From NCBI RefSeq assembly GCF_000213555.1, contig NZ_GL891995.1, positions 11,678 through 75,677 on the forward strand: a stretch of DNA of 64,000 nt, read 5' to 3'. Every line of letters starts with the position of its first letter. Position 1 is the stretch's first letter. This DNA comes from Dysgonomonas gadei ATCC BAA-286 (GTDB lineage Bacteria > Bacteroidota > Bacteroidia > Bacteroidales > Dysgonomonadaceae). The notes beneath the pieces were generated by a model that saw only the letters and a program-made list of their open reading frames with translations, did no database searches and was not told the origin of the DNA. A program made the translations under genes and the position numbers. Positions 53,409-63,405 of this stretch are shown here, piece after piece.

Positions 53409-53416
53409 TATTTTTG
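53409..53416 (+). promoter_or_regulatory. -7 box upstream of the lysC-lysA operon
   Basis: TATTTTTG fits TAnnTTTG and lies about 54 bp before the aspartate kinase start. No lysine riboswitch is seen in the short leader. Confidence 0.5.
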
Positions 53417-53469
53417 CACCTTGATTGTATAGTCGTTATGCAATTAACAGTTTAATTAAAATGTAGAAG

Positions 53470-54783
53470 ATGAAAGTCCTGAAATTTGGTAGTGCGTCTA
53501 TTGCTACAGCAGACAAGATGAAAAATGTAGCAAATATTGTTGCCCGGGGAGGTAATAATATCATTGTATTGTCATCGATGCGGGGAACAGCAGAGGCATT
53601 GGCCGAGGTATCGGACTATCTGTACAAAAAGAATCAGGAAGGAGCTATTGAAATAATAAACAGGCTGGAGAAGCAATATAACGATTTTGTTTCCGGTCTT
53701 TTTAGTGAAGAAGCCTTCAGGTTAAAAGCGGAAGAAGTAATTACGGCAAAGTTTAATTACATCCGCACTTTCACCAAAGACCTGTTTACCCTTTTTGAAG
53801 AACGTGTGATAATGGCTCAAAGTGAACTGCTCAGTTCGGAGTTGTTCCATTTGTACCTTATCGAAAAAAAGATAAATGCAGCATTGATACCTGCACTTGA
53901 ATATATGCGTACCGATAAGAATTCGGCGCCGGATCCTGTATATATAAAGGAAAAACTCACAGCTTTACTCGATGCGGCCAAAGGTGCGGATTTGTATATC
54001 ACACAAGGATATATCTGCCGTAATGCATATGGTGAGATCGATGATTTACGCAAAGGTGGGAGTGATTACACAGCTTCGCTGGTTGGAGCAGCAGTAGGAG
54101 CAGATGAAATTCAGATTTGGGCTGATGTACATGCTATGCAGAACAATGATCCGCGGTATGTAAAAGGAACTACAGCTATCCGCCATCTGAATTTTGATGA
54201 AGCTGCCGAGCTGGCGTATTTTGGTATAAAAATACTTCATCCGTCTAGCATACTGCCTGCAAAATTGGCCGATATCCCCGTATGCCTAAAAAATACCGAA
54301 TATCCTGATGCTACAGGAACGCTTATTTCAAATGAAACGGAAGCCCGTGCCATAAAGGCGGTGGCAGCTAAGGATAACATTACGGCGATAAAGATAAAAT
54401 CGGGCAGAATGTTACTTGCTCATGGTTTTTTGCGCCGTGTAACCGAAGTGTTCGAAAATTATCAAACATCTATTGATATGTTGGCTACTTCCGAAATAGG
54501 GGTTTCGCTGACTATAGATGATGACAAAAATATACAGCTTATTCTTGACGAACTGAAAAAATATGGTACGGTATCCGTCGATTCCAATATGGTTATTATT
54601 TCAGTAATCGGAAATCTGGAATCGGAAGACGCCAGTTTTGCATCCACGATATTAAATGCCGTCAAAGGCATATCTATTCGTATGATTTCATATGGCGGCA
54701 GCAAATATAACTTTTCATTTCTGATAGAAAGTAAAGATAAAGAGAAGACGCTCCAAATTCTGAATGACAAATTGTTTAATTAA
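53470..54783 (+). CDS. lysC: aspartate kinase
   Basis: Phosphorylates aspartate, the first step toward lysine, threonine and methionine. 437 residues: a kinase domain (about 1-290, with LRKGGSDYTASLVGAAVGAD and WADVHAMQNNDPRYV) and two ACT domains (about 305-437, feedback control). The N-terminal nucleotide motif reads KFGSAS instead of the usual KFGGTS. The following gene 14 bp on is lysA, so this copy is devoted to diaminopimelate and lysine synthesis. Confidence 0.93.
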   Translation: MKVLKFGSASIATADKMKNVANIVARGGNNIIVLSSMRGTAEALAEVSDYLYKKNQEGAIEIINRLEKQYNDFVSGLFSEEAFRLKAEEVITAKFNYIRTFTKDLFTLFEERVIMAQSELLSSELFHLYLIEKKINAALIPALEYMRTDKNSAPDPVYIKEKLTALLDAAKGADLYITQGYICRNAYGEIDDLRKGGSDYTASLVGAAVGADEIQIWADVHAMQNNDPRYVKGTTAIRHLNFDEAAELAYFGIKILHPSSILPAKLADIPVCLKNTEYPDATGTLISNETEARAIKAVAAKDNITAIKIKSGRMLLAHGFLRRVTEVFENYQTSIDMLATSEIGVSLTIDDDKNIQLILDELKKYGTVSVDSNMVIISVIGNLESEDASFASTILNAVKGISIRMISYGGSKYNFSFLIESKDKEKTLQILNDKLFN

Positions 54784-54797
54784 TTATTAAATTCCAA

Positions 54798-55955
54798 ATG
54801 ACAAAAGGAAATTTTCCTGTTGACAAGCTAAAAGGTATCGAAACGCCTTTTTATTATTACGATATGGATTTGTTGAAAAGAACATTGAAAATCGTAAAAG
54901 AAGAGACAAAAAAATACGGATTTGTTCAGCACTATGCTGTAAAAGCCAATGCAAACCGCAGGATTCTTGAACTTATTGCTTCGGAAGGCTTTGGCGCCGA
55001 CTGCGTAAGCGGGAATGAGGTGAAAGCAGCGGTAAATGCAGGGTTTCCGGCTTCAAAGATTGTTTTTGCAGGAGTAGGTAAGACTGATAAAGAAATAAAT
55101 CTGGCTCTCGACCTTAATATTTTCTGCTTCAACGTAGAGTCTTTACCCGAATTGGAAGTAATCAATGAACTCGCAAGCAAGAAAGGCAAACTGGCTCAGG
55201 TAGCATTGCGAATCAACCCGAATGTAGATGCCCATACACATGAATATATAACAACCGGTCTGAATGAAAATAAATTTGGTTTTGCTATGGCGCATCTCGA
55301 TGCAGTAATAGAGAAACTGAAATCCCTGAAAGCGATCAAACTTATAGGAATACATTTTCATATAGGCTCTCAGATAGAGGAAGCGGAGACTTTCGAGCCT
55401 TTATGTGAACGCGTGAATGAATTACAGGTATATTTCGAAGAAAAAGAAATAAAGCTGGAGCATATCAATCTTGGCGGAGGACTCGGTATCGATTATGAGA
55501 ATCCGGATGCTCATCCGGTTTCTGATTTTGCCGGATATTTTGCCTTGTTCAATAAAAGCCTCAAGCTAAGAGACGGACAAATAGCTCATTTCGAATTAGG
55601 ACGCTCTATCGTAGCTCAGTGTGGAGCACTGGTAACTCGTACAACATATGTGAAGCATGGGGAAAACAAAGTATTCGTGATTGTAGACGCAGGTATGACA
55701 GACCTTATTCGTCCGGCGCTATATCAGGCGTATCATAAAATAGAGAATATTTCTTCTAACCTTACGGTTAAGAAATATGATGTGGTAGGTCCTATATGCG
55801 AATCTTCAGACGTTTTTGCAAAGGATTACGAGTTGAACGAAACCCAGAGAGGAGATATACTTGTCCTTCGCTCGGCTGGCGCGTATGGTGAAATAATGGC
55901 TTCGCAATATAACTGCCGCGAACTGCCTAAACCATATTACTCGGATAAGATATAA
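54798..55955 (+). CDS. lysA: diaminopimelate decarboxylase
   Basis: PLP enzyme making lysine from meso-diaminopimelate. 385 residues of fold-type III. The PLP lysine is K49 in YAVKANANR; other motifs are HFHIGSQI, the phosphate-binding GGGLGIDYENPDAHP, FELGRSIVAQCG and the cysteine motif CESSDVFAKD. It forms an operon with the aspartate kinase gene. Confidence 0.97.
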   Translation: MTKGNFPVDKLKGIETPFYYYDMDLLKRTLKIVKEETKKYGFVQHYAVKANANRRILELIASEGFGADCVSGNEVKAAVNAGFPASKIVFAGVGKTDKEINLALDLNIFCFNVESLPELEVINELASKKGKLAQVALRINPNVDAHTHEYITTGLNENKFGFAMAHLDAVIEKLKSLKAIKLIGIHFHIGSQIEEAETFEPLCERVNELQVYFEEKEIKLEHINLGGGLGIDYENPDAHPVSDFAGYFALFNKSLKLRDGQIAHFELGRSIVAQCGALVTRTTYVKHGENKVFVIVDAGMTDLIRPALYQAYHKIENISSNLTVKKYDVVGPICESSDVFAKDYELNETQRGDILVLRSAGAYGEIMASQYNCRELPKPYYSDKI

Positions 55956-55976
55956 ATCGTACAACAATATAAGTCA

Positions 55977-56007
55977 GGAGTCGTATGAATATATGGCTCT
56001 TGCTTTT
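55977..56007 (+). terminator. probable terminator after lysA
   Basis: Imperfect inverted repeat GGAGTCGTAT / ATATGGCTCT with a four-base loop, followed by a T-run at about 56003-56009. Confidence 0.5.
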
Positions 56008-56037
56008 TTATGAAGACATTTTTTTAGAATACAGGCA

Positions 56038-57213
56038 ATGGTTGAGCAAATCTTACATTACTTCATGTTTAACGAATTGGAAATTGCAGGAATAGTATTT
56101 TTCTTCCTCTTGTTTCTTATTCAGATTTTCTTCTATTTCAATTATTACAAGAAGCCTTATTCTGTTGTTTGCAAGAGAGAGAAGGATAATTACAAACCAT
56201 TCTGTCAGAAACCTAAAGTGTCTGTTATCATAGCTTCGGAAAATGCGGCAGACGAGTTAGCCGAAAATCTCCCTGCTATCCTGACTCAGGATTACCTCGA
56301 CTTTGAAGTCATTGTTGTTAATAACGGGTCCACGGATGAGAGTGAAACTTTGTTACAGTCACTGCAACTTAAATACCCTCATTTATATATCACATATTTG
56401 CCTTATTCGAACGATATAACTTTTGGTCGTCGCAAGTTGGCACTGACTATCGGAATTAAGGCAGCTAAAGGTGAGGTTCTGTTGTTTACAGAACCTTATT
56501 CCAAACCCGTCTCTGACCAGTGGATATCATCTATGATGGAAGAGCTTCCGGACGGGAAAGATGTTGTTTTGGGCTATTCTTTTTATAATAGAACAAAGAC
56601 ATTTTTTAATCGTATTGCCCGTTTCGACAATCATTTGTTCTCTATGCAGTATATATCCATGGCTCTTAAAGGTAAGCCGTTTACAGGGATATACCGTAAT
56701 CTGGCTTTTCGCAAGCATCTCTTTTTTGATAATAAGGGCTTTGCCGCATTCCTTAATTTAGAGAATGGAGAGGATGTGTTTATTAACCAGATTATTACGG
56801 AAAGCAATACATCTGTGGCTCTATCGTCCGATAGTTTTATGGAGTCTTCTAATGATAGGTTTTCGTTGTGGAAACAAGTAAAGAAGTCCTATTCGATTAC
56901 TAAAAAACATTTCAAAAGCAAAACGCCAATCAATTTATTCGGTTTCGAAGCCGCTACCCGTTATTCATTTTATTTAATGCTGATTGCTCTTATTGTGTAC
57001 TCTGCAATATCTTTTCATTGGGCATTATTGGGCATCACTGTATTTTTATTTATCTTCAGATTGGTTGTACAGTTGATAATAATAAATAAATCAGCCCAGT
57101 ACTTCCGTTCGGGAAAGTTCCATTTCTCTTTGATCCTGATGGATTTTTTACAACCTTTTTATAATTTCAGATTCAGAACCAGCCATAAAAACCGGGCTAC
57201 AGGCCGCCGTTGA
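56038..57213 (+). CDS. membrane-bound family 2 glycosyltransferase
   Basis: A 391-residue transferase with an N-terminal membrane helix (about 15-37), a GT-A catalytic domain (about 60-270: KVSVIIASENAADELAENLP, FEVIVVNNGSTDES) and two to three C-terminal helices (about 310-365). The DxD motif is not canonical; FTEP stands at the place where it is usually found, and GEDVFINQII may supply the acidic catalytic residue. The acceptor is unknown. It is followed convergently by the exosortase gene, which may point to a role in modifying surface proteins or exopolysaccharide. Confidence 0.85.
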   Translation: MVEQILHYFMFNELEIAGIVFFFLLFLIQIFFYFNYYKKPYSVVCKREKDNYKPFCQKPKVSVIIASENAADELAENLPAILTQDYLDFEVIVVNNGSTDESETLLQSLQLKYPHLYITYLPYSNDITFGRRKLALTIGIKAAKGEVLLFTEPYSKPVSDQWISSMMEELPDGKDVVLGYSFYNRTKTFFNRIARFDNHLFSMQYISMALKGKPFTGIYRNLAFRKHLFFDNKGFAAFLNLENGEDVFINQIITESNTSVALSSDSFMESSNDRFSLWKQVKKSYSITKKHFKSKTPINLFGFEAATRYSFYLMLIALIVYSAISFHWALLGITVFLFIFRLVVQLIIINKSAQYFRSGKFHFSLILMDFLQPFYNFRFRTSHKNRATGRR

Positions 57214-57245
57214 TCCTGGATCAAGTCTTAGTTACGCTTAATTTC

Positions 57246-57965
57246 CTATGTGTTTTGTGAATTTCCACTTGTATCGCGAGCTTTATTGATTAATCTCAGA
57301 TAAGGTTTCCGGATTCTCTCTTCCCAAATCAGCCATAACACAAAGATAACTCCATCGTAGTATATCCAGACGAACACATCCCGATGGAAGACATTAAACC
57401 AGTCTTCATAGAATTTCAGATAACACTCTTTGGTGTTTACCCATTGACAGTTATTATACCATTCGTTTACAGGTATAAACCATTCGGGGAAAGGATTACG
57501 TATAATAATAAGTATTATGGCCAGTCTAAGAATATTAATTAGCAATAGGATAACCAGCGACATAGGAATATACCACAATTTCTTCTTTACCGGTCCAAAA
57601 TAGAATGTAAGGATAAAGGTGAACATGAAAAGTTGCTTCAAACCCGTACATCCCCATATAATATCTACGGGAATGGAATTTTCGAAATAGAGTGTGTACC
57701 CGTTGATGATCTTAAAATCATGATACCCGAACAAGTCATGTACGACCCGGTATACAGCGTCTGCTGTCCATAGGTTCATACCTTCGGTGTAGGAAGTCAA
57801 ATCTTTACCCAGTACGAGGAGTATCCTTTCGTCTTCCCCCTGATGTACACAAAGTTTCCAAATAAATTCAAATATGAGGAATAAGCACAAAAACCATATA
57901 ATATCTTTAAATGGTTTTAGCTTGTTTGTGAATATGTTTATGTAGTATTTGCCGTTATTATTCAT
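57246..57965 (-). CDS. exosortase/archaeosortase family membrane transpeptidase
   Basis: A 239-residue integral membrane protein with five to six helices. The family triad is present: C106 in IWGCTGLKQLFMF, R147 in INILRLAIIL and H194 in FHRDVFVWIYYDG. Exosortases cleave and anchor exported proteins that carry a short C-terminal sorting tail, and are often linked to exopolysaccharide genes. No such tail protein is visible in the neighbourhood; only a glycosyltransferase converges with it. Subfamily assignment (XrtF-like or other) is not possible by eye. Confidence 0.85.
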   Translation of the reverse strand: MNNNGKYYINIFTNKLKPFKDIIWFLCLFLIFEFIWKLCVHQGEDERILLVLGKDLTSYTEGMNLWTADAVYRVVHDLFGYHDFKIINGYTLYFENSIPVDIIWGCTGLKQLFMFTFILTFYFGPVKKKLWYIPMSLVILLLINILRLAIILIIIRNPFPEWFIPVNEWYNNCQWVNTKECYLKFYEDWFNVFHRDVFVWIYYDGVIFVLWLIWEERIRKPYLRLINKARDTSGNSQNT

Positions 57966-58356
57966 TGAACTTAAAAATCGCGTACAAAGGTACTAAAATA
58001 AGGATAATTAACCTTTTTAAGGCAAAAAAAATATGACATTTTATCTAAAACGTCGGTTAACTGGTTTTTTTTAATTTACTTTGCACAAATTTCATTTGTT
58101 TTTAAGTGAATTTAGTAGTGAATCAAGGAGTATTTTTCATTAAAGAAGCTGTTTATTAATCAGATAAGTTAAATGGAAAATATCAATGTCGGTAAGGCTT
58201 TTGGATGATTGCTCAGCTTTCTTTCGAAGTTTTGATATACCTGAATAATAATTTGCTTAAAAATTTGTTTATAGATGAGAATACTAAATGACTAACAGGA
58301 CAGGTATTTTTATATCAGATTGAGATTTACAGGATTAAACCGTATATTGAATTAAA
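57966..58356. other. 391-bp spacer between exosortase and outer-membrane protein genes
   Basis: Divergent promoter region. TACTTTGCA at about 58077 recalls a Bacteroidetes -7 box for the downstream gene, which would leave a leader of roughly 275 nt. I see no open frame, repeat or RNA structure of note. Confidence 0.4.
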
Positions 58357-59658
58357 ATGCTAAAGAGTAAAAATCTTCTTTTAATAGCCCTTTTGGCTTG
58401 TATTGTAGGCTCACTAAGAGCTCAAACCGATTCTCCATACAGCAGATATGGCTACGGAGTACTCAGAGACCAGGCCGTAGGTCCATCAAAGGCAATGGGA
58501 GGTGTAGGTTACGGACTTCGAAACAGCCAGAGTGCAAATCCGCTGAATCCGGCATCATATTCCAGAGTAGACTCGCTAACATTTCTATTCGATATAGGTG
58601 TTAACTTTAATAGCGGAAAGTTGAGTGATGGAGTTAATTCTGATAATAAGTACAGCGGAGGACTCGATTATATAACAATACTTGTTCCCTTAAAGAAAGG
58701 CCTTGGCCTTAGTTTTGGTATTATACCTTTTTCTTCGGTAGGCTATAAATTCGGATCAACAGAAACAAATGGCTCAGTATCTTACAACAAAACATTCTCC
58801 GGTAGTGGGGGGCTAAGCCAGATATATGGAGGATTGGGTTACTCCACTCCAATAAAGGGTTTATCAGCGGGAGCGAATGTCTCTTATCTTTTCGGTACAT
58901 TAGACCATACCCGGAGTTTACCTGCATTAACAGGTAGTACCACATATACTTCCAGGGATATGACCGAATTATCCGTCAAAGCGGCAAAATTCGATATCGG
59001 TCTTCAGTATGAGATGCCAATAGCTAAAAATAAAATATTGACAATCGGAGCTGTTTATTCTCCTAAGATTAACTCTTCTGCCGATTATAATAATATACGT
59101 CAGGTAATATCTGCATCCAATACCTTAATTCAAGGAGATACGACAAATTATACGGGTGTTGATGCCGGAATACCAGAAACTTATGGATTAGGATTTACAG
59201 TAAACAGTAACAATAAACTTGTCTTTGGGGCAGATGCTACTTATCAACGTTGGAGCAAGGCTAAATATACTTCGTACATGAATGACGGACTCAGTGATGC
59301 CGATCGTTTCAATGATAGATGGAAATATAGTGTTGGTGCTGAATATATGATAGATCCATATGACAGGAGTTTCTTTAAGAAAATCAGATTCAGAGGAGGG
59401 GTTAATTATGCCAATTCATACCTGAATGTGATGGATGCCTCTGGGAAAATAGATGGCTATAAAGAATATGGTGCAACATTAGGCTTCGGTTTGCCTATCC
59501 GGGATAATATTGGTCAGCGGGTGTCATATATCAACATTAATTTCGAATACAAGAAATTAAAGCCGAAACTTAGTAATATGATAAGTGAAGAATATTTTGG
59601 AGTATCGTTGAATGTCAATATCAATGAACTTTGGTTCTTCCGTCGTAAAGTTGAATAA
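58357..59658 (+). CDS. outer-membrane beta-barrel protein, FadL/OmpP1-like
   Basis: A 433-residue outer-membrane protein. The signal peptide is residues 1-22 (ending SLRAQ). The start of the mature part, SPYSRYGYGVLRDQAVGPSKAMGGVGYGLR, and later NPASYSRVDSLTF are typical of a family of Bacteroidetes barrels related to FadL. Many alternating glycine/aromatic strands follow. It lies just upstream of lptC, separated by a hairpin, and may contribute to outer-membrane transport; substrate unknown. Confidence 0.8.
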   Translation: MLKSKNLLLIALLACIVGSLRAQTDSPYSRYGYGVLRDQAVGPSKAMGGVGYGLRNSQSANPLNPASYSRVDSLTFLFDIGVNFNSGKLSDGVNSDNKYSGGLDYITILVPLKKGLGLSFGIIPFSSVGYKFGSTETNGSVSYNKTFSGSGGLSQIYGGLGYSTPIKGLSAGANVSYLFGTLDHTRSLPALTGSTTYTSRDMTELSVKAAKFDIGLQYEMPIAKNKILTIGAVYSPKINSSADYNNIRQVISASNTLIQGDTTNYTGVDAGIPETYGLGFTVNSNNKLVFGADATYQRWSKAKYTSYMNDGLSDADRFNDRWKYSVGAEYMIDPYDRSFFKKIRFRGGVNYANSYLNVMDASGKIDGYKEYGATLGFGLPIRDNIGQRVSYININFEYKKLKPKLSNMISEEYFGVSLNVNINELWFFRRKVE

Positions 59659-59682
59659 AGAAATACAGAATCAAGATAAATG

Positions 59683-59714
59683 GCCTCAATTACTGATTGA
59701 GGCTCATTGTTTTT
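59683..59714 (+). terminator. hairpin between outer-membrane protein gene and lptC
   Basis: Inverted repeat GCCTCAAT / ATTGAGGC (59683-59690 / 59696-59703) with a 5-nt loop and TTTTT nearby (59710-59714). Because the U-run starts 6 nt after the stem, termination may be partial. Confidence 0.55.
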
Positions 59715-59729
59715 AAGTATATTAGCCTG

Positions 59730-60353
59730 ATGAAGTTAATGCCACTCCAAAAACTGTTTTTGGTAGCAGTAATCACAATATTTACTGCACCTTTCTTTTT
59801 CGCATCCTGTAAAAAAGAAGTCAGTTCTGCCGTAAATTTCAAATATGACAAAGAAATTGTGCCATCCATGCATACAGACAGTGTGCGGATGCTCATTTCC
59901 GATTCGGGACTTATCAAATATAAGATGATAACTAAAACTTGGGATGTTTTTGATGAAGCTAAGGATCCTTACTGGTTTTTTCCGAAAGGGGGTTATCTTG
60001 AAAAATTCGATACAGCTTTTGTTGTAGTATTCACCATCAAGGCCGATACAGTATGGAATTATACCAGGCGTAAACTCTGGCGACTCAAAGGGAATGTTTT
60101 TGCAAGGAATATTGTCGGGGAAACATTCACTGGAGATGAGTTTTTTTGGAATCAGCAGGAACAGAAAATATATTCGAACAAGCTAGTCGAGGTAAATAGA
60201 CCTGAGAAAGGAGTGTTAATTGCCCGAAATGGTATGGTAGCTAACCAGCAAATGACAGCATATGAATTTATGGAAGTGGGAGAGAATGCAGGGAAGAAAA
60301 CTGTGTTTTATGTGAACGAGGATGAAGAAAACAAAGAAGAAAAAGCAGAATAG
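59730..60353 (+). CDS. lptC: LptC-like LPS export protein (lipoprotein type)
   Basis: Periplasmic protein moving lipopolysaccharide from the LptBFG transporter to LptA. The ATG at 59730 gives MKLMPLQKLFLVAVITIF, a signal segment ending in the lipobox FASC (Cys27); an upstream frame start would lie inside the preceding hairpin. The beta-jellyroll features YWFFPKGGYLEKFD, RRKLWRLKGNVFARN and GETFTGDEFFWNQQEQKIYS are typical of the Bacteroidetes LptC family. It precedes the PpiD-like foldase, so an envelope-biogenesis cluster is likely. Confidence 0.88.
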   Translation: MKLMPLQKLFLVAVITIFTAPFFFASCKKEVSSAVNFKYDKEIVPSMHTDSVRMLISDSGLIKYKMITKTWDVFDEAKDPYWFFPKGGYLEKFDTAFVVVFTIKADTVWNYTRRKLWRLKGNVFARNIVGETFTGDEFFWNQQEQKIYSNKLVEVNRPEKGVLIARNGMVANQQMTAYEFMEVGENAGKKTVFYVNEDEENKEEKAE

Positions 60354-60460
60354 TTTTTCAAATATGAATGAAATTCAATCTCAATTTATTATCTTCGCAC
60401 GCTGAAAACTATATCTTTAAGAAATTGAAATAAACAAAATAAAAAGTAATTATTAATTAA

Positions 60461-62569
60461 ATGGCTGCATTACAGAAAATTAGGAGCAAATCAGGCCTGC
60501 TTGTCGGAATAATCGCGGTAGGTTTATTAGCATTTGTGTTTCCGTGGGGTGAAGTTACGACCTTTGTTAATAAAATGAGAGACAAAGCATTTGTTGTAGA
60601 TGGAAAAGTGATTACAACGAAGGAATATTCGGACAAAATCGCTCAATGGGAAAACTTTCAGAAGATTATGTCGAATCAATCCTCATTGGATGAATTCACA
60701 AATTCTCAAATCAGAGAGATGGCTTACCAGCAGATGGTAAAAGAAATAATGCTGGACGAAGAGGCCGGCAGATTAGGATTAGCCGTTACACCTGAAGAAT
60801 TAAATGATATGGTATATGGACCCGTTGTAGCTCCTATATTGTATCAAATACCTTTTTTCGCAAACCCTCAGACAGGTCAGTTCGACAAAGCATATCTGAT
60901 GCAATTTCTTTCTGATATAAATCAGGATCCGACTACTATGCAGGAACCGCATAGATCTGAGATTATGGCCAGAAGAGAAATCTGGGCCTTTATACAGAAT
61001 ATGATGAAATATCAACGTCTTGAAGAAAAGTACGCTTCTTTAGTTGCCGGTTCGGTTTTGGTTAGCGATACTGAGGCTAAAGCAGCTTATGGTGATTCTA
61101 AGAATGTTGCAGATATAGCATATGTTGTTCAGAGATATTCAACCTTGGCTGATTCTGCAGTTCAGGTTTCAGATAAAGAAATAAAAGCTCTTTATGATTT
61201 GCGTAAAAACAATTATAAATTAGATACAGAGCTTCGCAAAATTTCCTACTTTATAAAAGATGTTGTTCCTAGCGATGAAGATTATGCCGCTATAGAACAA
61301 GAGATGAATGCTGCATATGAAAAATTGAAAATGACAGATAATCCGGCTATTGTTCTAAGTGAATATTCATCCACATATCAGGATATCTTTATGGCAGTAA
61401 CATCATTGCCGGCCGATGCTAAAACATTTGTAGAATCTGCGTCTGTAGGTGATATTTTTGGACCGGTTCGAGAAGATCAGACTTATCTGATGTATAAACT
61501 AATAGACCGGACAAACGCTGCGGATTCAATTAAACTGCAAATAATTCCATTACCTCAGGGACTTGATGAAAAAACATCAGCACATATAGTTGATAGTATC
61601 CAAAGCGTTCTTAAAGGTGGTAAAGATTTCGGAGCTGTAGCAGACGAACTATTTCCTAACTCGAATGGAGGTGATCTGGGCTGGACTAATGAAGCAATGT
61701 TGGCTAGTGCAGGAATTGCAAAAGAATGTTTTGCTGCTGCAAAAGGCGAAGTCTTGAAATTGAAAGTAGGAGGTCAGGATCAGTTGATTCGTATAGCAGA
61801 TAAGACTAATCCGGTGCCAAAGGTGAAGTTAGCTGTAATACAATTACCTGTCATAATTAGCGATAAAACCCAGAATGCTATAGATAACGAGTTAAACCAA
61901 TTTGTAAGTGAAAATGGAAATCTTGAGAATTTTGACAAAGCAGCTCAGGCTAAAGGCTACAGCCTGATTCAGAATTCAATTATTTCACCTTCCGAAATAG
62001 CGTTAGGGCAGGCTACAGGGACTCGTCAGGTAATACACTGGGCTTTCAATGAAAAAGTTGGTTCGGTTAAGAAATTTGACATGTCCGATAAACGTGTTGT
62101 TGCAATTGTGAAAAACGAAATTACTGGTGACTATATGCCTGTTTCGGAAGTAGCAACAGCATTAAAGACTGAACTTATAAATGATAAAAAAGCAGAGAAA
62201 ATCATTGCTGACTTAAAAGCTAAGAATTTGACGTCTTTAGATGCTTATGCGCAAGCTGTTTCAGGGAAAGTGGATACGGTTAATTTTGTTACATTCCAGA
62301 CCAATAACTTATCCGGTATTGGATATGAACCTCTAATGAATGTATATTCTAAATTAGGTCAGGTAAATAAACTGGAGGCTCCTATGAAAGGAAAATCCGG
62401 AGTATATGTATTGAATGTGACAAACAAAACAGAAGATACAAAAGAATTTAATGCAGAACAGACAAAACAGTCATTGAAGCAAGCCAATTATTATCAGATG
62501 ATGTCACAAGCCGTATCTATATTGAGAAATAAAATGAATGTAGAAGATAACAGAGTGAAATTCTGGTAA
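60461..62569 (+). CDS. ppiD: membrane-anchored peptidyl-prolyl isomerase / chaperone, SurA-PpiD type
   Basis: Envelope foldase of 702 residues with a single N-terminal membrane anchor (about 12-30, GLLVGIIAVGLLAFVFPWG). A SurA_N-like chaperone region follows (about 38-190: FVVDGKVITTKEYSDKI), then a parvulin-type PPIase domain (about 345-455, with GKDFGAVADELFPNSNGGDL) and a helical C-terminus. It helps fold outer-membrane proteins leaving the Sec machinery. The length is near that of PpiD, larger than SurA. Confidence 0.88.
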   Translation: MAALQKIRSKSGLLVGIIAVGLLAFVFPWGEVTTFVNKMRDKAFVVDGKVITTKEYSDKIAQWENFQKIMSNQSSLDEFTNSQIREMAYQQMVKEIMLDEEAGRLGLAVTPEELNDMVYGPVVAPILYQIPFFANPQTGQFDKAYLMQFLSDINQDPTTMQEPHRSEIMARREIWAFIQNMMKYQRLEEKYASLVAGSVLVSDTEAKAAYGDSKNVADIAYVVQRYSTLADSAVQVSDKEIKALYDLRKNNYKLDTELRKISYFIKDVVPSDEDYAAIEQEMNAAYEKLKMTDNPAIVLSEYSSTYQDIFMAVTSLPADAKTFVESASVGDIFGPVREDQTYLMYKLIDRTNAADSIKLQIIPLPQGLDEKTSAHIVDSIQSVLKGGKDFGAVADELFPNSNGGDLGWTNEAMLASAGIAKECFAAAKGEVLKLKVGGQDQLIRIADKTNPVPKVKLAVIQLPVIISDKTQNAIDNELNQFVSENGNLENFDKAAQAKGYSLIQNSIISPSEIALGQATGTRQVIHWAFNEKVGSVKKFDMSDKRVVAIVKNEITGDYMPVSEVATALKTELINDKKAEKIIADLKAKNLTSLDAYAQAVSGKVDTVNFVTFQTNNLSGIGYEPLMNVYSKLGQVNKLEAPMKGKSGVYVLNVTNKTEDTKEFNAEQTKQSLKQANYYQMMSQAVSILRNKMNVEDNRVKFW

Positions 62570-62602
62570 AATTTTTTAAAGAAAAATTTAATTACTATAT
62601 TT

Positions 62603-62639
62603 AAAGTCCCTTGTAGCAAAAGCTATGAGGGACTTTTTT
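62603..62639 (+). terminator. intrinsic terminator of the foldase gene
   Basis: Stem AAAGTCCCT / AGGGACTTT (62603-62611 / 62628-62636) with inner TAGC/GCTA pairing and a terminal T-run. Confidence 0.9.
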
Positions 62640-62652
62640 AATTAAAGAGAAT

Positions 62653-63288
62653 ATGACAAAGAAAGAACGTTATACCGGAGTTATTAGTTGGTTTGAAAAA
62701 AAAATGCCTGTAGCGGAAACAGAATTGCATTACGATAATCCTTTTCATCTGTTGATTGCTGTCATTTTATCTGCCCAGTGCACAGATAAGCGGGTAAATA
62801 TGATAACGCCGCCCTTGTTCGAAGCATATCCCACACCGGAAGTGATGGCTGTTTCTAGTACAGATGCCATTTATCATTATATCAAGAGTGTGTCTTATCC
62901 TAACAATAAAGCAAAGAATCTGTTAGGTATGGCTAAGAAGCTCGTGGATGACTTCGGAGGGAAGGTGCCTGATTCTATGGAAGAATTGGAGACTATACCC
63001 GGAGTAGGTCGTAAAACAGCAAATGTAATGCTTATTGTAGCTTTTAATAAACCGGCAATGCCAGTCGATACACATGTTTTTAGGGTTTCCAATCGAATTG
63101 GATTAACCGATAATTCGAAAAATCCTGAACAGACAGAGAGAGAATTGATAAAATATATACCCACAAAATATTTATCAAAAGCTCATCATTGGTTAATTTT
63201 GCATGGCAGATATATCTGTGTTGCGCGAAAACCTAAATGTGAAGAATGTGGATTAACCCCATATTGTAAGTTTTTCTCGAAAAAATGA
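62653..63288 (+). CDS. nth: endonuclease III
   Basis: DNA glycosylase/AP lyase removing oxidised pyrimidines. 211 residues, usual length. The helix-hairpin-helix has catalytic K121 in PGVGRKTAN, the catalytic aspartate is D139 in VDTHVFRV, and the [4Fe-4S] cluster is C189-x6-C196-x2-C199-x5-C205. Transcribed from a position just behind the foldase terminator. Confidence 0.98.
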   Translation: MTKKERYTGVISWFEKKMPVAETELHYDNPFHLLIAVILSAQCTDKRVNMITPPLFEAYPTPEVMAVSSTDAIYHYIKSVSYPNNKAKNLLGMAKKLVDDFGGKVPDSMEELETIPGVGRKTANVMLIVAFNKPAMPVDTHVFRVSNRIGLTDNSKNPEQTERELIKYIPTKYLSKAHHWLILHGRYICVARKPKCEECGLTPYCKFFSKK

Positions 63289-63372
63289 CCAAAAATTAGT
63301 CTTTAGTAATAACTTGGTTATTAGTATATTGAAAAAATACTTGAAAATAGTTTAAAAATACCTCTTAAAATA

Positions 63373-63405
63373 TTTGGAATGATACTAAAACTTTACATAT
63401 CTTTG
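63373..63405 (+). promoter_or_regulatory. rRNA operon promoter, Bacteroidetes consensus
   Basis: TTTG (63373-63376), a 21-bp spacer, then TATCTTTG (63398-63405) match the -33/-7 consensus of the primary sigma factor at the correct spacing. The transcript would start near 63412, leaving about 230 nt of leader before 16S rRNA for processing and antitermination signals. Confidence 0.85.
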
